NCBI GenBank assembly: GCA_017500825.1
Contig: JAFVYB010000071.1
Coordinates: 1 to 49,120 of the forward strand
DNA: 49,120 nucleotides
Direction: 5' to 3'
Source of the DNA: Myxococcaceae bacterium
GTDB taxonomy: Bacteria > Myxococcota > Myxococcia > Myxococcales > UBA5297
Shown here piece after piece: positions 44,618 through 49,120 of this stretch. Below the pieces are notes generated by a model. That model was not told the origin of the DNA. It ran no database searches and saw only the letters and a list, made by a program, of their open reading frames with translations. The first letter of the stretch is position 1; every line of letters begins with the position of its first letter. Made by a program: the position numbers and the translations under genes.

Positions 44618-45349
44618 ATGATCACGCTGCGCAACGTCCACAAGGCCTTTGGCCGCCGCTCCATCCTCCGGGGCGTCGATCTGACGCTTCCCAAGGGGAC
44701 CCTGACCTTTCTCGTGGGCCGCAGCGGCGCCGGCAAAAGCGTGCTCTCGCGCTGCGCGGTGGGGCTGTTGCGGGCCGATCAGGGCGTCATCGAGATCGCC
44801 GGCACAGCGATCGGACGCCTCTCGGAATCAGCGCTCAACCGGCTGCGATCGCGCGTCGCCTACGTCGTCCAGGGGTCGGCCCTCATCGACTGGCTCACCG
44901 CCGTGGAAAACCTCGAAGTGCCGCTCACCCGCGCCCTGCGACTCAAACGCGCCGAAGCCCGCGCCCGGGCGTGTCAGGCGCTCGACGATGTGGGACTTGG
45001 CGACCAGCGCGATCGAAAGCCTCAGGCCATGAGCAGTGGCGACCGCAAACTCCTCGCCATCGCCCGCGCCCTGGCCCTCTCGCCCGAGGCCATCTTTTAC
45101 GACGAGCCGACCACCAGCCTCGATCCGTGGGCCGCCCGCCGCGTCGACGACCTGATCCGAACGCACGCCAGGCAAGGCACGACCTCTGTCGTCGTCTCGC
45201 ACGATCTGACCTCTATCCGCCGCGTCGCCGAGCGCGTGGCCCTGCTCGAAGAGGGACGCATCGCCTTCAACGACACGGCCGAGGCCTTTTTCGCCGCCGA
45301 GAACACGCACCCCGCCGTCCATCGATTCTTCCACCAGCCCGAGGCCTGA
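44618..45349 (+). CDS. ABC transporter ATPase, MlaF-like
   Basis: 243-aa ATPase. Walker A GRSGAGKS (34-41), Q loop YVVQGSALIDWLTAVENL, signature MSSGDRKLLAIARAL, Walker B AIFYDEPTTSLDP and H loop VVVSHDLTS. The Q-loop region and DEPTTSLDP resemble MlaF-type ATPases that power lipid trafficking between membranes, but the signature is MSSGD rather than LSGGM/Q, and no mlaE permease or mlaD gene is adjacent. ATG 44618 has no clear Shine-Dalgarno. Its permease partner must be elsewhere. It may be co-transcribed with the next gene (42 nt). Confidence 0.8.
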   Translation: MITLRNVHKAFGRRSILRGVDLTLPKGTLTFLVGRSGAGKSVLSRCAVGLLRADQGVIEIAGTAIGRLSESALNRLRSRVAYVVQGSALIDWLTAVENLEVPLTRALRLKRAEARARACQALDDVGLGDQRDRKPQAMSSGDRKLLAIARALALSPEAIFYDEPTTSLDPWAARRVDDLIRTHARQGTTSVVVSHDLTSIRRVAERVALLEEGRIAFNDTAEAFFAAENTHPAVHRFFHQPEA

Positions 45350-45391
45350 ACGCCCGGCGCGCCACCGCCTGTCCCTGCTTCAGGAGCGCCC

Positions 45392-46990
45392 ATGTCGCCC
45401 CCCACTTCACCCACGCGGCCGCGCCAATGCCACCTGACGCCCGCCCTCGCCCTCCTCTGCCTCAGCCTGGCCGCCTGCGAGACGCCCTCGCTCCTCACCA
45501 TCTTCACCGCGCTCGCCTACACCAGCGACGGTCAGGCGCTCGTCCTCGAAGCCACCGACGGCGTCTATCTGGCCTCACCGCCCGACGACACGCCCGAGCG
45601 CCTGGGCGGACTCGAACAGGGCTGTGAAGGCGACTGGCAGTATTCGCTCGGTTGCGCCCGTATCGCCGCCGACGGCAGCCGACTGGCCCTGCTGCGCGAG
45701 ATGGCGAGCGACGCCGCGGGCACGACGACCTGGAGCCTCTGGACCTTTGGACAAAACGCGGGCGGCACAGACGGACGACGCGTGGCGCGGGGGGTCCTCG
45801 ACGCCACCTTCACCCCGGACAGCGGCGAACTGATCTGGACCGAGCTCGGCGAGGACGGCCAGGTCGCGCTTCTGCGGCTGGGAGACGACGGCGCCGGCGT
45901 TCCCGTGATCGACGCCATTGGCCTGGGCGAGACGGACAGCTTCAGCGACAGCCTGAGCGCCCTCGTCATCACCTCGGCGGGCGTGGCCTACACGCGCCGA
46001 GGGCTCTTTGGCCTCTCCCTGTGGTTTCAACCCTTCGGCGGCGGCGCGCCCCGAGAGCTCGGCATGGTCGACGCCACCTGCGAAGGCACTGGCCTGACTG
46101 GCTGCCACGCCCTGAGCCACGACGGCGTCACCTTCGCCTGGCAGGAGGCGCAGAGCAGCATTTTGCAGATTTACCGCAGCGATGCCGACCTGCGCCTTCC
46201 CGTCGGCAGTGGCGCCAGTTTCCGCTTCAGCCGCGCCGGCTCTTTGCTCCTGCGCTTCGCGAACAGGACAACCTTTGTCCATCGCGCCGACACCGCCGCC
46301 GTGGTGCGTGAAGCTCAGGGTTCGAGCGCCGCCCAGCTCTCCAACGACGGCGAAACGCTCGCCCATCTCGCCATCGTCTCCAGCGGCATGAAGACCAGCC
46401 GCCTCAAAGTCGGCCCCTCGCGCCAGAGCGACGCCGACAGCGACCACGGCGTCTTCACCGCTCCTTTGACCGCGCCTTTGCGCGCCAGCGTCGCCGGCAG
46501 CGGCGAACTGCCCTTCACCTTCACCGGAGACGGCAGATTCGTCATCGCCGCCGTCCGCGACGAGAGCACCGTTCCGTCCAGCCAGAGCGCGTCCATCGTG
46601 GCCATCGACATCAACACCGGCGAATCGCGCACCCTCGACACACTCGCCTGCGCTCAATGCTGTCAGGCAGCCAGCAGCGGCGCGCTCGTCCTGTGCACCC
46701 CCCTCGACCCCGAAAGCCACGGCGCCAGCGTCGGCCTCGACCTCTACGACCCGGCGACCGGCCAGCGCACCCACGGCGCCGACAGCCTCCTCTCCTACCG
46801 CGTCAACCGCGAGGGAACGGCCGTGGTCCTGATCGACTACGCGGGCGACGCCCCCGAGCTCAAAGTCATCGCCAAGTCCGGCGAAGTCGTCTCCATGGGC
46901 ACCGCCTACCAGTTCGCCCTCTCGCCCACCGGGAACGAGGTCGCCTTTGTCAACAGCCTCGGCAAGCTCTCTGTCGAGGCTCTGCCCTGA
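45392..46990 (+). CDS. Beta-propeller-like (PD40/WD40-type) lipoprotein
   Basis: 532-aa lipoprotein with signal ALALLCLSLAAC (lipobox LAAC). The body repeats TolB/PD40-like strand pairs, such as LAYTSDGQALVLEATDGVYL, RIAADGSRLALLREMAS, ATFTPDSGELIWTELGEDG, ALSHDGVTFAWQEAQSS, QLSNDGETLAHLAIVSS, TGDGRFVIAAVRDES and LSPTGNEVAFVNSLGKL. This indicates a beta-propeller that is secreted and lipid-anchored. ATG 45392 has CAGGAG 6 nt upstream. No enzyme motif is visible. It could be a surface scaffold or binding protein. Confidence 0.6.
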   Translation: MSPPTSPTRPRQCHLTPALALLCLSLAACETPSLLTIFTALAYTSDGQALVLEATDGVYLASPPDDTPERLGGLEQGCEGDWQYSLGCARIAADGSRLALLREMASDAAGTTTWSLWTFGQNAGGTDGRRVARGVLDATFTPDSGELIWTELGEDGQVALLRLGDDGAGVPVIDAIGLGETDSFSDSLSALVITSAGVAYTRRGLFGLSLWFQPFGGGAPRELGMVDATCEGTGLTGCHALSHDGVTFAWQEAQSSILQIYRSDADLRLPVGSGASFRFSRAGSLLLRFANRTTFVHRADTAAVVREAQGSSAAQLSNDGETLAHLAIVSSGMKTSRLKVGPSRQSDADSDHGVFTAPLTAPLRASVAGSGELPFTFTGDGRFVIAAVRDESTVPSSQSASIVAIDINTGESRTLDTLACAQCCQAASSGALVLCTPLDPESHGASVGLDLYDPATGQRTHGADSLLSYRVNREGTAVVLIDYAGDAPELKVIAKSGEVVSMGTAYQFALSPTGNEVAFVNSLGKLSVEALP

Positions 46991-47136
46991 GCGCCGCGCC
47001 CCGGACGAATGCGGGAAAAACGCATGACGCCCCTCGTTTTTTGGCTAAAGAGGCCGCCTCCTTCCCCGGCCGAATCCCGGTCGATGAACGCATCGCGCTC
47101 ACCTCACCTCTGAATGACCAGAGAGGAATCCGCCCC

Positions 47137-48756
47137 ATGAGAACCCCGCGCCTGATGTCCCGATCGTTCCTGTTGGCAATCCTGGCGACCCTCTGCTTCC
47201 TGATGCCGAGCAGCCCCGCGCTGGCCCAAAAGACGCCCACCCTCGCGGTGACGCCCTTCAAGGCCGCCTCCAAGGCCAAGGCCAAAAAGAAGCAGGCCAC
47301 CCGAGTCCGCTCCGCCATCGTCAAGGCCCTCGGCAACACGGGCTCGGTCGAGTTCCTCAATTGGAACAACGTCGTCGCGCGCGCCAAAAGCCAATACGTG
47401 ACCGGCGCCAACCTGCAGAAACCGGCCAAGATCGCCCCTGTCGTCGGCAAGATGGGCGGCGATGTCGTCGTCTTCGGCAGCCTCGACAAAAAAAACCGCC
47501 TCACCCTGCGCATCACCGACAAGAAGGGCGCGCCGCTGTGGCGCAAGACCATCAAGCTCAAAAAAGGCGTGCTCTCCCCGGCGCTGGCCAAAAAATTCGC
47601 CGCCGCCATCGTCGCCGCCGCCCAGGTGAGCGTTCAGGAAAAGGCGCCCCAAAAGCGCAAGAAACGCGTTGTCGAAGAGGCCCCGCAGGTCGTCGCCCAG
47701 CCGCAGACGCAGACGCTCGACTCGTTCGACGACACGCCACAGGCACCGCCGCCCGCGCCCGTGCGCGAAGAAGAAGGCGATCGCTACGCCCAGCGCGATG
47801 ACGAATGGCGCCGCGATGACGAACGCCGTGAAGAGCCCCGCCGCGACGATCGCCGCGCTAGCTGGGAAGACGACGACAGCGACTGGAAAAACCAGGAGCG
47901 CGATCGCCGTGACGACGAGGACTGGAGGAGCTCGGACAGCGAGTCGCCCGCCCACGACAGCGGCGTCGGCCCGCAAATCGTCAATGTCTCGGCCGATGTC
48001 AGCTTCACCTGGCGCAACTACAAATTCTGCAATGGCGTCGAGACCTGCGGCGACATCCCCGTCGACGGCGCCGGCCAGTCCATCGACTTCGGCACCAGCA
48101 CCCCCTACCTCGGCTTCAAGCTCGGCCTGGAGCTCTTCCCCGCCGCCCGCGTCCGCAACCGCTACCTGCGCGGCATCGGTCTCGTCGCTGGCATGCGCAT
48201 GAACCCCGGCATCAAGGTCTCCTACTCGCTGGGCGCCAACGCCGCGCCAACCGAGCTCAACGGCAAGGAGATCGACTTCTCGGTCGATGCCACCTACCGC
48301 TTCTATTACGACCTCGGCTTCATCAGGAACGGCTACGTCGGCCTGCGCCTGGGCTACATGCGCTACGCCTTCACCATCGACGAGAACCCGCTCTTCTCCG
48401 GCAGCTCCTTTGGCGGCTTCTCCATGGCCATCGACGCCGGCTTCCCCCTGGCGCGTTACATCGCCATCGAGCTCGGTTTCGCCTTCCAGCCCTCGGCTTC
48501 CCCCGGCGAGGATGAACGCGTCTTTTTCTCCAACACCGGCAACGCCGACGAAGTCGCCGCCAACGGCATGGGCCTCAAAGTCCAGGCCGGCCTCGCCTTC
48601 CCCTTCAGCCGCTACATCGGACTCAACGTCCTCTTCGATTACACGCGGCACTGGGCCGATCTCTCCAAATACAAAGAAGGCACCGCCGACATCATTCCCG
48701 CCACGAGCGTCGAACAATACATCGGCCTTTCCATTGGCCTGAACGGCAAATTCTAA
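47137..48756 (+). CDS. Outer-membrane beta-barrel protein with CsgG/TolB_N-like N-terminal domain
   Basis: 539-aa exported protein. A signal peptide (about 1-30, ending ALAQ) is followed by a ~150-residue alpha/beta domain (TLAVTPFKAASKAKA, VRSAIVKALGNTGSVEFLNW, GGDVVVFGSLDKKN, LTLRITDKKGAPLW) resembling the N-terminal domain used by CsgG/TolB-like proteins. A highly charged R/D/E-rich linker (about 210-270) leads to a C-terminal barrel of ~270 residues ending in a Phe-terminated strand (IGLSIGLNGKF). ATG 47137 has GAGAGGAA upstream; the frame is open from 46657 but overlaps the previous gene. A terminator follows. Function unknown. Confidence 0.65.
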   Translation: MRTPRLMSRSFLLAILATLCFLMPSSPALAQKTPTLAVTPFKAASKAKAKKKQATRVRSAIVKALGNTGSVEFLNWNNVVARAKSQYVTGANLQKPAKIAPVVGKMGGDVVVFGSLDKKNRLTLRITDKKGAPLWRKTIKLKKGVLSPALAKKFAAAIVAAAQVSVQEKAPQKRKKRVVEEAPQVVAQPQTQTLDSFDDTPQAPPPAPVREEEGDRYAQRDDEWRRDDERREEPRRDDRRASWEDDDSDWKNQERDRRDDEDWRSSDSESPAHDSGVGPQIVNVSADVSFTWRNYKFCNGVETCGDIPVDGAGQSIDFGTSTPYLGFKLGLELFPAARVRNRYLRGIGLVAGMRMNPGIKVSYSLGANAAPTELNGKEIDFSVDATYRFYYDLGFIRNGYVGLRLGYMRYAFTIDENPLFSGSSFGGFSMAIDAGFPLARYIAIELGFAFQPSASPGEDERVFFSNTGNADEVAANGMGLKVQAGLAFPFSRYIGLNVLFDYTRHWADLSKYKEGTADIIPATSVEQYIGLSIGLNGKF

Positions 48757-48784
48757 ACCGCCGTTCCTCGATTCTTTTTCAATC

Positions 48785-48820
48785 GCCCCGCCAGACAATC
48801 CTGGCGGGGCTTTTTATTTT
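48785..48820 (+). terminator. Terminator of the outer-membrane protein gene
   Basis: A perfect 10-bp stem GCCCCGCCAG / CTGGCGGGGC with a 6-nt loop is followed by TTTTTATTTT. Immediately behind it the right palindrome array begins. Confidence 0.93.
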
Positions 48821-49000
48821 GCGCTTCAGCGCACTCCTTATTGTCTTTGCGCTTGAGCGCACACTTTGTTTTTTGTGCTTAAAGCGCACGGCAATTCAAA
48901 GACCGCTTCAGCGCGGGGCAGTTTAAAAACGCTTGAGCGCTGGGCAACTTGATTTTGTTTTTATATCGCCTGGAACCCAAATCAGCTCGATTTAATTTTT
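48821..49000 (-). repeat. Intergenic palindrome-array element, right copy
   Basis: Five near-palindromes of the same 12-bp type start at about 48821, 48849, 48876, 48903 and 48929 (periods 26-28 nt), with AT-rich linkers. The outer edge carries AGCTCGATTTAATT at 48984-48997. It is the inverted homologue of 80-247 and has one more palindrome on its inner side. The 49001-49120 stretch after it holds nothing I recognise. Confidence 0.8.
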
Positions 49001-49120
49001 ATGCCTCAATCGATTGTTATCGTTCCGCATTGCTGTCGACACGTCAAAGACTTGAATCGACAACGACACGGCATCGCCCCGAATTGACATCGCGTGTCGG
49101 CGCCCGCTCTGCCCCGAACG

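Noticed and set aside
46657..47136. N-terminal extension of the last outer-membrane protein
   Set aside because: It overlaps the end of the propeller lipoprotein in another frame, while ATG 47137 has a good ribosome site and starts a clean signal peptide.

Overview
The window is about 49 kb of GC-rich bacterial chromosome carrying core genes (rplJ-rplL-rpoB-rpoC, uppS, cdsA, hflX, a PcrA/UvrD helicase, an HU/IHF protein). The best guess for the source is a Myxococcota or other former deltaproteobacterial lineage. The grounds are high GC, many GTG starts, an NT5C2-type HAD nucleotidase, a REC-DUF4388-DnaJ-TPR fusion, a myxobacterial-type outer-membrane protein and many envelope lipoproteins. 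This is inference from gene content; no rRNA or tRNA gene was seen.

Layout. 1-421: AT-rich spacer with an array of short palindromes. 422-3526 (+): HAD nucleotidase and an NtrC-type sigma-54 activator. 3877-5538 (-): polytopic membrane protein gene split by one in-frame amber codon. 5648-9119 (-): six-hairpin glycosidase lipoprotein and a lone CheW. 9244-9426 (+): small lmo0937-like membrane protein. 9553-11795 (-): outer-membrane barrel protein coupled to a small lipoprotein. 12164-23438 (+): a long co-oriented block with a LolA/LolB-like lipoprotein, UppS, CdsA, a YfgM-like TPR protein, a BamB-like lipoprotein, a NUDIX hydrolase, a B12-binding/radical SAM protein, HflX, YihY, an HU/IHF protein and a YHS protein. 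23670-24143 (-): DUF6918-type protein. 24441-34819 (+): rplJ-rplL-rpoB-rpoC with an L10 leader and a terminator, but without rplK-rplA upstream. 34881-37349 (-): PcrA/UvrD. 37563-38126 (+): EcsC-like protein. 38330-40168 (-): LTA-synthase/sulfatase-type membrane enzyme. 40486-44212 (-): REC-DUF4388-DnaJ-TPR protein and an MFS transporter. 44618-48756 (+): MlaF-like ABC ATPase, beta-propeller-type lipoprotein and an outer-membrane protein. 48757-49120: terminator and a second palindrome array.

How the genes fit together. The 12-19 kb block is mainly envelope construction: undecaprenyl carrier (UppS), CDP-diacylglycerol (CdsA), outer-membrane lipoprotein and barrel assembly helpers (LolA/LolB-like, YfgM-like, BamB-like). 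The 24-35 kb block is the RNA polymerase operon, with a recognisable L10 autoregulatory leader. The two AT-richer minus-strand membrane genes (3.9-5.5 kb and 38.3-40.2 kb) look compositionally foreign. They share a 25-nt upstream element and sit in AT-rich spacers.

Most unusual signals: (1) two homologous intergenic elements in inverted orientation near the two ends of the window, each with 4-5 copies of a 12-bp palindrome at 26-30 nt spacing; (2) a recurrent AT-rich motif around CGATTTAATT in six spacers; (3) an hflX whose only Shine-Dalgarno-supported start is CTG; (4) an otherwise intact membrane protein gene with a single internal UAG; (5) an L10 leader driving a free-standing rplJ operon. 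I found no defence island, prophage, CRISPR array or transposase. The palindrome-array element is the best candidate for something undescribed.
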